This document shows positions 1 to 6,481 of a stretch of 14,516 nucleotides of DNA, piece after piece. Within the stretch, counting starts at the first letter, position 1. The number at the start of each line of letters is the position of its first letter. Position numbers and translations under genes: made by a program. The notes under the pieces were generated by a model, which ran no database searches, was not told where the DNA came from, and saw nothing but the letters and a program-made list of their open reading frames with translations. Source of the stretch: Clostridiales bacterium (GTDB taxonomy: Bacteria; Bacillota; Clostridia; Oscillospirales; Acutalibacteraceae); assembly GCA_020860025.1 (NCBI GenBank), contig JAJBVC010000145.1:1-14516 (forward strand). Direction: 5' to 3'.

Positions 1-731
1 CAATATAATTGTGTAATTTGTCTATACAATGTTGTAGCACGGAAACTTGCATCTAAAGATTTACCGCTAATAATATTACTATATTCGCTAATAGGAAGTT
101 CATAAGTTGGAGTTTTAATTGTATCAATAACAGTATAAGTATTTTTGTCGAATCCCTCTTGTTTTCTCTCGTCAGAAAGCTCCATGCCATTTGCTTTAGC
201 AAGTGTGTCGACAAACGAATGGTGACAGGTGGTATATGGATCAGTTAAAGAATCGAGTGGTATCGACAAAGGTTTAGAAAGCATCAGAGAGAATGTAAGA
301 TTGATGATTTTTCCGTAATCTTTATGTATTTCATTGGCTGCAGTCATCAATTCTACAGTTGCTCGGATTCGAATTATAAGCTCATAAAGGCTGGTGGATT
401 TAATGCTTACATATTTTGTGCTACTGACGGGGAAAAAGAAACCGTTTCGTTGAAAAAAGTTGTAAAAGTATTTTGGCTTTTGAGAAGGAAGAGCAATTAA
501 AGAACCAAGAATATTATCTTCCTCACTGGTTCCGTTTGCCGCAATTCTTGACAATCCTGTTTTAGCTCGGTAAGCGAAAAAAATAGGTTTATCAGGAAAA
601 GCCTGAAATTTATATGTTTTCTGCGGTGGTGTGCCGGGAGTAGTATGTTTTATATCCTCTACACAATCACAACTGTAACTTCGGAATGTAAATACATTAT
701 TTTCAAAAAAGTCATTGATAATTTGAGACAT
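1..731 (-). CDS. Unrecognised protein, C-terminus cut by window edge
   Basis: An open frame runs from ATG at 731 to the left edge without a stop, giving 243 codons of a partial protein. The start is supported by an AGGTG ribosome binding site 7 bases upstream and by a consensus promoter further up. The protein is soluble in appearance, with no signal peptide or membrane segment. It has an early Cys-x-Cys pair (SCDC), an aromatic N-terminal half with a KYFYNFFQRNGFFFPVS stretch, and a helical stretch around residues 115-140. I do not recognise the family. Its base composition is more AT-rich than the phage genes to the right, and it is transcribed alone, away from them. That fits an accessory (moron or genomic island) gene, possibly phage defence or exclusion, but this is inference from context only. 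Confidence 0.75.
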   Translation of the reverse strand, partial: MSQIINDFFENNVFTFRSYSCDCVEDIKHTTPGTPPQKTYKFQAFPDKPIFFAYRAKTGLSRIAANGTSEEDNILGSLIALPSQKPKYFYNFFQRNGFFFPVSSTKYVSIKSTSLYELIIRIRATVELMTAANEIHKDYGKIINLTFSLMLSKPLSIPLDSLTDPYTTCHHSFVDTLAKANGMELSDERKQEGFDKNTYTVIDTIKTPTYELPISEYSNIISGKSLDASFRATTLYRQITQLY

Positions 732-754
732 TGTTATTCACCTTTTGCGTTTCA

Positions 755-788
755 AAAGTCATGGAAATCACCATGGCTTTATTTTTTT
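755..788 (+). terminator. Hairpin with U-tract in the 5' leader region of the left gene
   Basis: AAAGTCATGG (755-764) and CCATGGCTTT (771-780) form a 10-bp stem with one G-U pair and a 6-base loop, followed by seven T at 782-788. This reads as a weak intrinsic terminator on the plus strand, although no plus-strand gene lies upstream. On the minus strand the same dyad sits in the 5' UTR of the left gene, where it could be a protein-binding or attenuating hairpin. Confidence 0.4.
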
Positions 789-800
789 GCCCTTAAAAAG

Positions 801-840
801 TAATGGTAATTTTATATTGTATATAAGAATTATACCATTA
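801..840. promoter_or_regulatory. Operator-like inverted repeat over the promoter start
   Basis: TAATGGTA (801-808) and TACCATTA (833-840) are perfect 8-bp inverted repeats flanking the -10 box and predicted start of the left gene's promoter. This placement suits a repressor operator. No candidate regulator is adjacent except the sigma-like gene at 1161. Confidence 0.4.
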
Positions 841-857
841 TATGCAGTATAAAACAA
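829..857 (-). promoter_or_regulatory. Sigma-A type promoter for the left gene
   Basis: On the minus strand, TTGTTT (852-857) and TATAAT (829-834) are separated by exactly 17 bases. Transcription would begin near 822, about 90 bases upstream of the ATG at 731. The -10 box is a perfect match to consensus. Confidence 0.6.
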
Positions 858-905
858 GAAATTTAACATTATAAAAATAAAAAAGTTATGCTTAATTTTG
901 CTATC

Positions 906-934
906 TTCAATTACTTTATGACAACTATTATACT
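906..934 (+). promoter_or_regulatory. Possible promoter for the sigma-like gene leader
   Basis: TTCAAT (906-911) and TATACT (929-934) with a 17-base spacer is the best promoter-like pair I can find upstream of the leader. The -35 box is weak. A short palindrome, AGGTT-AAA-AACCT (941-953), sits just downstream, where a regulator could bind. Confidence 0.3.
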
Positions 935-960
935 TAATATAGGTTAAAAACCTGAAATAA

Positions 961-1160
961 ATCTCAATTGTCCGAGATGGCCATTAGGACGATGGGATGC
1001 ATAAGAGTTGAGGACACAGCGATAAAGGTTGTGTTCAAAACGAAGATGCCCCACCGTTGCTTTGTTATGCCCGTTTTGGATTACCGGAGCCTGTGGTCAT
1101 CTTCGACTGCAGGCTCTTTTTGTGTCCCACCGTCTTTTCCTCGGACGGAAAGGACACATT
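961..1160 (+). ncRNA. Structured mRNA leader with terminator and RBS-sequestering hairpin
   Basis: This 200-base leader precedes the sigma-like gene. A terminator stem, GAGCCTG (1087-1093) with CAGGCTC (1110-1116), is followed by TTTTT. CGAAGATG (1041-1048) is complementary to CATCTTCG (1098-1105) in the terminator loop. CAAAACG (1036-1042) pairs with CGTTTTG (1072-1078). TGTGTCC (1121-1127) can pair with GGACACA at 1152-1158, which covers the ribosome binding site, or with the identical GGACACA at 1012-1018, which would leave it free. CCGTC (1130-1134) with GACGG (1144-1148) strengthens the first choice. A short frame from ATG 1046 to 1180 runs through these elements, so control by translation of a leader peptide is possible. 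The layout resembles the attenuator leaders of ribosomal-protection tet genes and of mobile elements; the true trigger is unknown. Confidence 0.5.
1087..1121 (+). terminator. Intrinsic terminator (attenuator) in the leader
   Basis: A 7-bp stem, GAGCCTG/CAGGCTC, with a 16-base loop containing a further GTC/GAC pairing, is followed directly by five T. It lies 40 bases before the ribosome binding site of the sigma-like gene, so it would block that gene unless the hairpin is prevented from forming. Confidence 0.6.
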
Positions 1161-1766
1161 ATGAAAGAAAATCAGAGTAAAACACAGGAAAAGAAGTATC
1201 AAATTCCAATGGAAGTAACCGAAGAGGTTATTCGTGACTTTGGAATCAAACGAGAGGAGGTTGTTTTTAAGAAAATCGGTAACCGTAAATGTCAAGTCAT
1301 TATGGTTGATGCAACTGAGACACTGTATAAAGCATATATGGAACCAATCTGGTCTGAGCAAAAACGAATGGATCGTGAAAAGCGTTGTCTTGTATCCGGC
1401 AAGAGCGGTAAACTTATCCGTTGCCCCGAATCAAACAGGTGTGAGAATTGCAGATATGCATCAAAAGTATGTCTTGAAAAGAATCGACCTGCATCAATCT
1501 CCTTTTTGGTGGCTGAGGGCATAGAACCGGCGGCAATATATTCATTTGAAGATGAAGCTGACAATCAGATGTTTTTGGATAATATCATTTGTATTCTCTC
1601 TGATATCAATCCAAAGTACGGAGAAATTTTTGAGTTGCTATATGATGGCATCTCACAGCAGGAAATAGCAGATGAGTTAGGTATGAAGCAACGCACGGTT
1701 TCAGACTATGTCAAAAAAATTCGTGCAATTGTTCAGCCTCTTGCAAAGGATGCTTTTAATTGGTAG
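1161..1766 (+). CDS. Sigma-70 region 4-like HTH regulator with Cys cluster
   Basis: A 201-residue DNA-binding protein. The start at 1161 follows AAGGA at 1150-1154; the longer open frame from 1029 would run through the structured leader and lacks a binding site. The C-terminal region (about 145-195) looks like sigma factor region 4, with the helix-turn-helix QQEIADELGMKQRTVSDYV at 166-184. The middle carries Cys76, 88, 94, 97 and 104 in the pattern CPESNRCENCRYASKVC, which probably binds a metal. Proteins of this plan are common in mobile elements of Clostridia and are thought to control transfer or excision genes; that role is not shown here. It lacks sigma region 2, so it is more likely an activator than a full sigma factor. 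It stands alone between the leader and a bidirectional terminator, and is probably controlled by the leader. Confidence 0.75.
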   Translation: MKENQSKTQEKKYQIPMEVTEEVIRDFGIKREEVVFKKIGNRKCQVIMVDATETLYKAYMEPIWSEQKRMDREKRCLVSGKSGKLIRCPESNRCENCRYASKVCLEKNRPASISFLVAEGIEPAAIYSFEDEADNQMFLDNIICILSDINPKYGEIFELLYDGISQQEIADELGMKQRTVSDYVKKIRAIVQPLAKDAFNW

Positions 1767-1773
1767 AACAAAA

Positions 1774-1809
1774 GCGGTGCTTGTCATTATGGTAGGCACC
1801 GCCTTTTTT
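1774..1809. terminator. Bidirectional intrinsic terminator
   Basis: GCGGTGC (1774-1780) and GCACCGC (1796-1802) form a stem that extends inward with wobble pairs. On the plus strand it is followed by six T (1804-1809) and ends the sigma-like gene. On the minus strand it is followed by TTTTGTT and ends the polymerase operon. The polymerase stop codon (1808-1810) overlaps the T-run. Confidence 0.8.
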
Positions 1810-3790
1810 AATCTTTCATATAAAACATTGTTTCAAAACCGTCCGCTCTGAGATTAAGTCCTCTAATCCAAGGCGGTGTTCTTCCCATTTGATTACAAAC
1901 AGCCTGTACAGATACATCTTTTCTGCATTCTATTATCAATTCATCGTGAACATGGGCACAGATGAAACAATGCTGAAGGGTCTGCATAGCATAACATAAA
2001 ATATCCCTGCTGATAGCCTGTACAATGTTCTCTACAAACTTCGGGCCATAGCTGTTGATACGTGTCCATTTTTTGTTTGTGCCTATACCTTCATAAGTGA
2101 TGCACTCACTGCCGAATTGGTTTTCACCGATACGAGGTCTTACATAAACAAGTTTTCTGCTGGAAGGAAGTTGTATGAACATCATACCGCTTTTGTATGA
2201 AAACTCTATCCCGTGAGTTTCAGTATCAATATGCATTTTGACGGTTTTGGTAACAGCACGGTCGACATCCCACCAAAAGCTCACAATGTTTGGATTTGAG
2301 TTTCTCCACGCAGTAACCAAAGGCTGAAGTTCATCTTCTTTTAACCCCATATCAAGTGCACCCATGGCTTTTAATGCTCCGCAGGAACCGCCGTAGCCGA
2401 GAGCCAACTCAGCGATTTTACCTTTTTGACGAAGGTGACCGTTGATGCCGTGTTTCTCAACAGGAACATGGAACATTTGAGAAGCTGACGCACAGTAGAT
2501 GTCACCACCGCTTTCAAATACATCAAGTCTCCACTGCTCGTCTGCAAGAAATGAAAGTACTCTTGCTTCAATAGATGAGAAGTCGGCAACGATAAATTTG
2601 TATCCTTGACGAGGTATAAACGCAGTACGAATTAACTGCGAAAGTGTGTCCGGTATATTCTCATAAAGCATTTTCATCATTTCGTAATCACCGTATTTTA
2701 AAACAGAGCGTGCAGAGGCAAGGTCGTCAATATGGTTTTGAGGTAAATTTTGTAATTGTATGATTCTGCCTGCCCATCGTCCCGAACGACTTGCACCGTA
2801 AAACTGAAACATACCTCGCTCTCTGCCGTCACTGCATACAGCTTCTTTCATCGCATAATATTTTGATACACTGCTTTTAGCAAGCTGCTTTCTCAATTTT
2901 AGAGCATTCGATATAGGCTCGGGTGCTGTTTTCAAAATATTTTCAACTGCTTTTTTGTCGAGTGAATCTGTATGAATATCATTTTCGGAAAGCCACTGTG
3001 TCATTTGTTGTACCGAATTAGGATTTTCAAGACCTGTCATTTCTTTTAATGAACTCTTGAGTTCTTCCTTGCACATAGTGTCAAATTGTATAGCATTTTC
3101 AACTATTTGTGTATCTACGGCAATACCACGGTCATTTATCATCTGGTCTATGCGGTACTCATTCCAAACAAAATCAGGTACAGAAAAACGAGAAAGTTTT
3201 TTCTGAATTGACATTTCCACCTCAACATCTCGTTTGTTGTATGCTTTAAAAGTTTGCCATTTTATCGGTGAATGACACGGAAGATTTCTTTTGCGGTTGC
3301 CGTTCGCTTTAGTCGGTTTGCATGGCTTGCAAAAATAGCGTATCAAGTCTGCTCCTTGAGACATTTTTTGTTTGTCAAGACCTAAGACAGCTCCGGCACT
3401 TTCTAATGATAGAGGAAGTCCCATGTATGCACACCAAACTTTTGAGCATCTCCAAGAGGATGGATTTAGATAATTACCGACAGTATCCTCATTAATACTG
3501 TAAGAACTAAAATACTGTGGATAGTTTCGCTCAAGCCATATAGATAAAAAGACTCGCTCAAATGATGCGTTGAATGCCCATTTTATTATGTTTTCATCTG
3601 ATAATGCAGTAAGGACATCGGATGGTATTTTCTCACCTTGAGTAATATCGACCACCTGTACTTCACCGCCGTCTACTGAGTATCCAAACAATAAAAGTTC
3701 TGCATTCAAAGACTCGGCATATTTATATACACCGCATTTTTTTAAGTCGACATCACTGAATGTTTCTATATCAATAGATATTTGTTTCAT
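1808..3790 (-). CDS. Phage family A DNA polymerase with 3'-5' exonuclease
   Basis: A 660-residue replicative polymerase that copies the phage genome. The exonuclease domain shows D7 and E9 (SIDIETF), N74 with E78 (FNASFE) and D188 (YNKRDV). The polymerase domain shows motif A with D403 (VADFSSIEAR), motif B at 454-468 (RQKGKIAELALGYGG) and motif C H615-D616-E617 (AHVHDELIIE). All catalytic positions are present, so it should be active and proofreading. There is no 5'-3' exonuclease domain, as expected for phage enzymes of this type. I place the start at 3790, where GGAG lies 8 bases upstream of ATG; an in-frame ATG at 3856 would add 22 unconserved-looking residues and read through a hairpin. 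It is the last gene of the leftward operon, 69 bases after the ssDNA-binding protein gene, and ends in the bidirectional terminator. Confidence 0.93.
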   Translation of the reverse strand: MKQISIDIETFSDVDLKKCGVYKYAESLNAELLLFGYSVDGGEVQVVDITQGEKIPSDVLTALSDENIIKWAFNASFERVFLSIWLERNYPQYFSSYSINEDTVGNYLNPSSWRCSKVWCAYMGLPLSLESAGAVLGLDKQKMSQGADLIRYFCKPCKPTKANGNRKRNLPCHSPIKWQTFKAYNKRDVEVEMSIQKKLSRFSVPDFVWNEYRIDQMINDRGIAVDTQIVENAIQFDTMCKEELKSSLKEMTGLENPNSVQQMTQWLSENDIHTDSLDKKAVENILKTAPEPISNALKLRKQLAKSSVSKYYAMKEAVCSDGRERGMFQFYGASRSGRWAGRIIQLQNLPQNHIDDLASARSVLKYGDYEMMKMLYENIPDTLSQLIRTAFIPRQGYKFIVADFSSIEARVLSFLADEQWRLDVFESGGDIYCASASQMFHVPVEKHGINGHLRQKGKIAELALGYGGSCGALKAMGALDMGLKEDELQPLVTAWRNSNPNIVSFWWDVDRAVTKTVKMHIDTETHGIEFSYKSGMMFIQLPSSRKLVYVRPRIGENQFGSECITYEGIGTNKKWTRINSYGPKFVENIVQAISRDILCYAMQTLQHCFICAHVHDELIIECRKDVSVQAVCNQMGRTPPWIRGLNLRADGFETMFYMKD

Positions 3791-3817
3791 AAATATATCT
3801 CCGATTAATAGGAAAGA

Positions 3818-3835
3818 GGGCGACAAAAGCCGCCC
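3818..3835 (-). promoter_or_regulatory. Intercistronic hairpin before the polymerase gene
   Basis: In the 69-base gap upstream of the polymerase, the transcript can form a 7-bp GC-rich stem, GGGCGGC/GUCGCCC with one G-U pair, closed by a UUUU tetraloop. No long U-tract follows, so RNA processing, stability control or partial attenuation is more likely than full termination. Confidence 0.4.
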
Positions 3836-3859
3836 AACCTCCATATCCGTTTTCACTTT

Positions 3860-4426
3860 TTATGAAAGAAAATCGTCCTCATCATCAAGGTCTGAAAAAT
3901 CATCCTCTGGTCGAGATTTTCCGCCGAGAGGCTCGCCGTCGTTGCATTTCATAAGATGATTTAATCCACAGGCTATACCTTTGTTTCCGTTTGTGTTGAA
4001 TGCATAAAAGTTTATTGATGCACGGCCGTAAACACCGCTGTAAACCTCAGAGCGTTCAAGAATCGGATTGCGGTTGATGTCAACAATACCGGGAGCGGTA
4101 GAACTGTTTGCGTTGATGAAGTAGCTCCCTGCATAGGCTTCATCTCCCGGTCGTTCACGGTCACCGTCTCTTAACGGGTTTTTAATGGAGTCAAGAGGCG
4201 GTACGAACTTTCCGTTACCTTTAAGTTTTGATTCGCCCTCTTCATACGCTGCTTTTATTGCAGCCTTTATTTTCTTTAAGGTTACGGTATCATCTTTCGG
4301 AATAATCAAGCTGACACTGTATTTCGGAGTTCCTCCATTGATTGACTTGGGTTCCCATACATTAGCATAAGAAAATCTTGTGTGCGGTCCTGTAACTACT
4401 TTAGTTGGATTAATGAATTTTGACAT
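3860..4426 (-). CDS. Phage ssDNA-binding protein, DUF2815/Enc34 type
   Basis: A 188-residue protein that I recognise as the DUF2815 family, later renamed Enc34-type ssDNA-binding protein. It begins with the family pattern of a short lead followed by FSYANVWEPKSINGGTPKYS and IIPKDD. It ends in a strongly acidic tail, DDFSDLDDEDDFLS. Acidic C-terminal tails are typical of single-stranded DNA-binding proteins, where they dock partner enzymes. It probably coats ssDNA at the fork for the polymerase encoded just downstream and during recombination with the DUF2800 nuclease encoded just upstream. The ATG at 4426 is preceded by GGAGG at 4433-4437, and this binding site shares its first base with the TAG stop of the upstream gene, which suggests translational coupling. 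Confidence 0.85.
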   Translation of the reverse strand: MSKFINPTKVVTGPHTRFSYANVWEPKSINGGTPKYSVSLIIPKDDTVTLKKIKAAIKAAYEEGESKLKGNGKFVPPLDSIKNPLRDGDRERPGDEAYAGSYFINANSSTAPGIVDINRNPILERSEVYSGVYGRASINFYAFNTNGNKGIACGLNHLMKCNDGEPLGGKSRPEDDFSDLDDEDDFLS

Positions 4427-4437
4427 AATATTGCCTC

Positions 4438-5562
4438 CTAATTTAAATCTTTAAAATCATTTGTTGCTGTGGTTATGCTCTGACGCTTGTCTGATTCAGG
4501 CACCAGAACAGGTTTTCCCTGCGGCTTTACAATACAGTCGCCGAGAAGTTCATCAAATTTTTTCTTTCCGAGAAGACGAGTCATTGCAGTAAGACCGAGA
4601 ACTTTCTTCTCATATGGGTCATATCCTGCCGACTCTACCAAAGAAGCCACAGTTTCTTCATCGGTATATTTGCGAATTGACCGTCCCTCAACAACTTTGA
4701 AACCGTCATACTCAACACCCGAGAGGGCCTGCTGGAGAGCGTATTCTTTAATATCATTTCCCCAAGAAACCAATTCGTCGATTTTCGGAAGAATAGCAGT
4801 TATTTCTTCCTTTTCTAATGTGTTCGGCATTTCAAAGTCATATTGTGCAAGTTGCAAGTTGTATTCGGCTCTTTTGCGGCAGGTAGCTTTCAGTTTGCAG
4901 AAACGGCAATGGTCGCCTGCCTTGTATTCTCCTTTGCCCTCATAAGCTAACTTCGCAGTAGGTAAGAGAGTGCTTTGAGCCCAATCTAAAAGCTCAGATT
5001 TACTCATTTGTGCCGTACTGACATTCCCACGGCGAGGTTGAAAAATTGTCATAGTAACTGTTTCAATATCATAAATGCCATCGTAGGTGTCAAGGGCACC
5101 GAGAGCATAACATCTCATTTGAGGATTATTCTCCGCCTCAACTAAAACACCTACACCGTATTTAAAATCTATGATGTGAAGATTTTTATCGGCTACTATA
5201 ACGGCATCTCCGGTTCCGAAACCTTCAGGTACCCATCGTGAGAAATCAAGTCGTTCTTCAATCAACAACTCGGGGTCAGGGCATAATTCCTTTGCTTTTT
5301 CTAACTGCTCAATAACAAAGTTTGCATATTCTTCAGAACAGTCGTCCATCTCACTATCAAAAAATTCTAAGTCATCGGTCATATCATCAGTTTTTTGACC
5401 GATGGCTTTTTTTATTTTGTACTCACATAAGGTGTGGGCATCGGTTCCTTGCTGTGCATATGTACTTGCTGTGTCTTTGATGTTTTCGCACGCTTTCGCA
5501 GACGGCGGACAGGCAAGCCAACGATATGCTGACGAGGCTGAAAGAAGTGCGTGTTCAGGCAT
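4438..5562 (-). CDS. DUF2800 RecB/Cas4-like nuclease
   Basis: A 374-residue protein of the DUF2800 phage family, related to the RecB/Cas4 group of PD-(D/E)XK nucleases. Visible motifs are H43 (GTDAHTLCE), D119 (GTGDAVI), D132 and K134 (IIDFKYG), and a Q148/Y152 helix, which match the nuclease core in order. Cys18 plus C219-x2-C222-x5-C228 fit the one-plus-three cysteine iron-sulfur cluster seen in AddB and Cas4. It is likely a DNA end-processing exonuclease for phage recombination, working with the ssDNA-binding protein encoded next to it. The start is the ATG at 5562, with GGAGGAG just upstream; the longer frame from 5604 lies inside the preceding gene. The gene overlaps its upstream neighbour by 8 bases, so the two are translationally coupled. 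The cluster is inferred from spacing only. Confidence 0.82.
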   Translation of the reverse strand: MPEHALLSASSAYRWLACPPSAKACENIKDTASTYAQQGTDAHTLCEYKIKKAIGQKTDDMTDDLEFFDSEMDDCSEEYANFVIEQLEKAKELCPDPELLIEERLDFSRWVPEGFGTGDAVIVADKNLHIIDFKYGVGVLVEAENNPQMRCYALGALDTYDGIYDIETVTMTIFQPRRGNVSTAQMSKSELLDWAQSTLLPTAKLAYEGKGEYKAGDHCRFCKLKATCRKRAEYNLQLAQYDFEMPNTLEKEEITAILPKIDELVSWGNDIKEYALQQALSGVEYDGFKVVEGRSIRKYTDEETVASLVESAGYDPYEKKVLGLTAMTRLLGKKKFDELLGDCIVKPQGKPVLVPESDKRQSITTATNDFKDLN

Positions 5563-5911
5563 TATCAATCTCCTCCAATTCTGCAACGAGGTTTTCATAA
5601 TCATTTGGATTAATACTGCTGAATGTTCCGCTTTTTGAATACTTTTTCACTAAAGCCTTAACCTGTGCTTTATATTTTCCATCACATAAATTGGATTTCT
5701 CAACAAGAAGTGCCCTCACATCCGTTTTGGAAAGTTCCTTTTTTACCGGCTCATAATCAGGTATCGGTTCAAAGTCCATTTCGTTCTGCTCGTTTTTATT
5801 AGGTTCCGGTATAAGCAATTCTTTAAGAACGGATGCCGATTCGACCATTTTCATTCCTGCCTCAATCATACTTTCAAGCAGTTTTGACAGTTCAGTTACT
5901 TTTTCATTCAC
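5555..5911 (-). CDS. Small phage protein of the 'rrp5-like' type
   Basis: A 118-residue protein that starts at GTG 5911, preceded by GGAGG with a 9-base gap. Its first base overlaps the upstream stop codon (GTGA, 4-base overlap). The N-terminus (1-35) is a predicted amphipathic helix, the middle (36-60) is acidic and Pro-rich, and the C-terminal half (60-118) contains SKTDVRALLVEKS and a KYKAQVKALVKKY helix. This layout matches small proteins often labelled 'rRNA biogenesis protein rrp5' in Clostridia prophages. That label is misleading: nothing in it resembles eukaryotic Rrp5, and its function is unknown. The C-terminal part may be a small helical nucleic-acid-binding domain. Its steady position directly before the DUF2800 nuclease gene suggests a role as an accessory factor to that nuclease, which is inference. 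Confidence 0.75.
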   Translation of the reverse strand: MNEKVTELSKLLESMIEAGMKMVESASVLKELLIPEPNKNEQNEMDFEPIPDYEPVKKELSKTDVRALLVEKSNLCDGKYKAQVKALVKKYSKSGTFSSINPNDYENLVAELEEIDNA

Positions 5912-6165
5912 TTGATTGCACCTCCGTTTAAAAGTACATCACCGATTTGAATATCGTTTTTATGAATGCAGGTTTTGTAAGGAAATGAAAGTCCGTAACC
6001 CTGAATGTTTTTATGTGGGAGTATTACCACGAGAAGAAAATTCGGATATTCAGCTTTAACCTTCACATTTTGTTCTGCATATGCCCACGGGTTTTCAGGT
6101 GTATCACCGATAGGCACTCTTCGTAATTTGACGGTCTTTCCCGTCAGTCCGTAATGTTTAAACAT
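5908..6165 (-). CDS. Small phage protein of unknown function
   Basis: An 85-residue protein, the first clear gene of the leftward replication operon. AAAGGAGG lies 9 bases upstream of its ATG at 6165, an excellent ribosome binding site, and its stop overlaps the next start by 4 bases. The sequence is mainly beta-like, with no membrane segment or cysteine motif; a stretch such as EYPNFLLVVILPHKN is typical of a small barrel or sandwich core. I do not recognise a family. Coupling to the rrp5-like and DUF2800 genes indicates an early role in phage replication or takeover of the host. Confidence 0.75.
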   Translation of the reverse strand: MFKHYGLTGKTVKLRRVPIGDTPENPWAYAEQNVKVKAEYPNFLLVVILPHKNIQGYGLSFPYKTCIHKNDIQIGDVLLNGGAIK

Positions 6166-6292
6166 AACTTCTTACCTCCTTTAATTTAGATTTTTGTTGT
6201 TTTCTGATTTGTACTTTACAATCATCGCATTTTGCATCAGCGGCACCTCCGTTTCCGAGTGACTTCAAGTCCCTCTGTCTATGAAAGGACAC
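6158..6292 (-). pseudogene. Possible small CxxC ORF or gene remnant
   Basis: A 44-codon frame ends at TAA 6158-6160, just inside the first gene of the leftward operon. It reads GNGGAADAKCDDCKVQIRK, a protein-like stretch with a CxxC pair and a basic tail. The only possible starts are GTG 6292 or an internal TTG, and neither has a good ribosome binding site. Its 5' end runs into the repeat region at 6283-6314. It may be the end of a gene cut off by rearrangement, or chance. Confidence 0.25.
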
Positions 6293-6432
6293 AAAACGGA
6301 TTTTTCAGCGAATAAAATTTCTGCCGTCAAAGTTCCTCTCACTTCTGAAAGGACAAAGACGGCTCTTTTTAGCGGATATTTTCAAAATAATTTTTATCCG
6401 CTGAAATTTTTAACTTTTGTCCTTTCAGAAGT
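6283..6432. repeat. Three 32-bp bipartite repeats and a 92-bp dyad
   Basis: A 32-base element occurs at 6283-6314 and 6347-6378 (direct, 26 of 32 bases identical) and inverted at 6395-6426. Each begins with GAAAGGACA and ends with AGCGRATA at the same spacing; the middle varies. Copies two and three form a dyad: 17-bp arms at 6341-6357 and 6416-6432 are perfect complements, with an inner perfect 8-bp pair, AGCGGATA (6371-6378) and TATCCGCT (6395-6402). The region separates two divergent early operons. It is probably a binding platform for a phage regulator or replication initiator. I see no consensus sigma-A promoter in it for either direction. Confidence 0.7.
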
Positions 6433-6433
6433 A

Positions 6434-6454
6434 GAAGAGCAAATCGTCCTCTTC
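6434..6454 (+). promoter_or_regulatory. Small hairpin just before the rightward operon
   Basis: GAAGAG (6434-6439) and CTCTTC (6449-6454) form a 6-bp stem with a 9-base loop, ending 10 bases before the AAAGGAGG ribosome binding site of the gene at 6482. Its role is unknown; it may be part of the 5' leader of the rightward operon. Confidence 0.3.
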
Positions 6455-6481
6455 AATAAAGACGAAAGGAGGTAAAGCATC

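Noticed and set aside
1148..1158. GAAAGGACACA is shared by the leader at 1148 and the repeat at 6283
   Set aside because: An 11-base match across purine-rich, SD-like sequence is easily chance; the flanks differ and both copies lie in the same orientation, so they could not explain an inversion.
1029..1160. 44-residue N-terminal extension of the sigma-like protein
   Set aside because: It would translate the structured leader in a Cys/Arg-rich unnatural sequence, while ATG 1161 has a proper binding site.
1774..1809. Attachment site near the sigma-like gene
   Set aside because: No direct repeat of it is seen at the other end of the window and no integrase or tRNA is present.
6283..6426. CRISPR-like pattern: two 32-bp repeats separated by a 32-bp spacer
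   Set aside because: Repeat copies match at only 26 of 32 bases, the third copy is inverted, there are no further units and no cas genes.
6281..6475. 64-codon plus-strand frame before the deoxyribosyltransferase-like gene
   Set aside because: It has no ribosome binding site and reads straight through the inverted repeats, so its codons are fixed by the dyad rather than by protein function.
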